In this document: positions 5,539 to 7,464 of the stretch, one piece after another
How the letters are laid out: each line of letters begins with the position of its first letter
Position numbering within the stretch: the stretch's first letter is position 1
NCBI GenBank assembly: GCA_900553675.1
Contig: USEH01000107.1
Span: 1-7,464, forward strand
Source: an uncultured Ruminococcus sp.
GTDB lineage: Bacteria > Bacillota > Clostridia > Oscillospirales > Ruminococcaceae
Direction of reading: 5' to 3'
DNA length: 7,464 nt
Made by a program: the position numbers and the translations under genes
Notes under the pieces: model-generated
Told to the model about the DNA's origin: nothing
Database searches by the model: none
Seen by the model: the letters and a program-made list of their open reading frames with translations, nothing else

Positions 5539-5736
5539 ATGCCACACAAGAAAAAGCACAAATTAAAATGCGGCAGCCGTCCGCAGGATTGCCCGACAGT
5601 GGTTTATCCCAAAGAAAAAATGGAAGTAATAGAAAGGATAATCAAGGAGAGCGAGGAGGATTCATCAAACTCAAAAACATATGCAAGAGTTGAGGAAATG
5701 ATTGCCGACCTGACGCATGAAGCCGAGGTAAAATGA
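5539..5736 (+). CDS. Small protein of unknown function (65 aa)
   Basis: I do not recognise a family. From ATG 5539 the product is 65 residues. It has a very basic N-terminus (PHKKKHKLK, 2-10), a short segment with Cys11 and Cys18 around GSRPQD, then an amphipathic, mostly acidic helical half (about 24-63) with Glu/Lys-rich heptad-like spacing and no membrane segment. The start at 5539 is chosen because AGAAAGGAG (5524-5532) sits 6 bases upstream. An in-frame ATG at 5515 would place that strong ribosome binding site inside the gene. It stands alone, between the xylanase terminator and the guaB promoter, with no convincing promoter or partner gene. The size and charge pattern could suit an antitoxin-like or nucleic-acid-binding protein, but no toxin gene is adjacent, so no function is assigned. 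Confidence 0.7.
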   Translation: MPHKKKHKLKCGSRPQDCPTVVYPKEKMEVIERIIKESEEDSSNSKTYARVEEMIADLTHEAEVK

Positions 5737-5818
5737 AGCGGAAAAGACAATCAACATAGGAATTTTAGCACGTCACTATATCACCGCATTAACCCCCTGA
5801 CAACTTGCGTTTGTCCTC

Positions 5819-5847
5819 TTGACTATTCGCAAAAATTAGTGTATATT
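5819..5847 (+). promoter_or_regulatory. Sigma-A promoter for guaB
   Basis: TTGACT (5819-5824) and TATATT (5842-5847) are separated by 17 bp in an A/T-rich setting. The expected transcript would start near 5854 and have a leader of about 40 nt, too short for a purine riboswitch. The rest of the 5737-5894 gap shows no other recognisable element. The ribosome binding site GGAGGAA is at 5884-5890. Confidence 0.75.
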
Positions 5848-5879
5848 AGATAAAATACATTTAATAAATCAAAAAATGA

Positions 5880-7373
<1,494 letters not shown>

Positions 7374-7393
7374 AAAACAAATAATCATAACAA

Positions 7394-7430
7394 GACAGCC
7401 GTCCGGTAACGTGTTGACCGGGCGGCTGTT
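7394..7430 (+). terminator. Hairpin after guaB, probable terminator
   Basis: A long stem pairs 7394-7407 with 7417-7430 (14 pairs, two of them G-U) around a 9-nt loop, 20 bases after the guaB stop. The tail GTTATGTTC is only moderately T-rich, so termination efficiency is uncertain. The remaining bases to 7464 show no gene. Confidence 0.65.
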
Positions 7431-7464
7431 GTTATGTTCAAGGAAAATATTATTACAGGCACAG

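Overview
The window reads as an origin-proximal stretch of a Clostridia chromosome, most likely from a gut or rumen Oscillospiraceae/Ruminococcaceae-type organism. The basis is the Firmicutes order noc-parA-parB, an attached serS, AAAGGAG-type ribosome binding sites, a plant-fibre (GH10) enzyme, and a hairpin-rich intergenic repeat. No 16S or other taxonomic marker is present, so the family is an inference. All seven genes are on the + strand.

Layout: 1-170 holds a run of six consecutive hairpins with no gene. Then come noc (217-1044), a 251-bp gap with a probable terminator, a palindromic parS-like site, a promoter and a leader hairpin, parA/soj (1296-2075), an 86-bp gap with repeated arms, and parB/spo0J (2162-3010). 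A second parS-like site follows directly after parB. serS (3067-4353) and a leaderless GH10 endoxylanase (4391-5458) come next, and the run ends at a strong intrinsic terminator (5464-5497). After it lie a 65-residue unrecognised protein (5539-5736), a good sigma-A promoter, guaB (5895-7373) and a final hairpin at 7394-7430.

How it works together: ParB loads at parS and ParA drives origin segregation. The first ParB-family protein carries the four residues that mark Noc (nucleoid occlusion) rather than ParB. parA-parB-serS-xylanase has no visible terminator between its members, so a cytoplasmic xylan-fragment enzyme appears to be transcribed with chromosome segregation and seryl-tRNA synthetase genes. 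guaB is a separate purine-synthesis unit with its own promoter.

I do not see a clear new multi-gene system. The items most worth checking are the abrupt composition change inside the last quarter-kilobase of guaB (recombination or assembly chimera), the two parS sites bracketing parAB, the overlapping inverted and direct repeats before parB, the inserted loop in the intracellular xylanase, and the 65-residue orphan protein.
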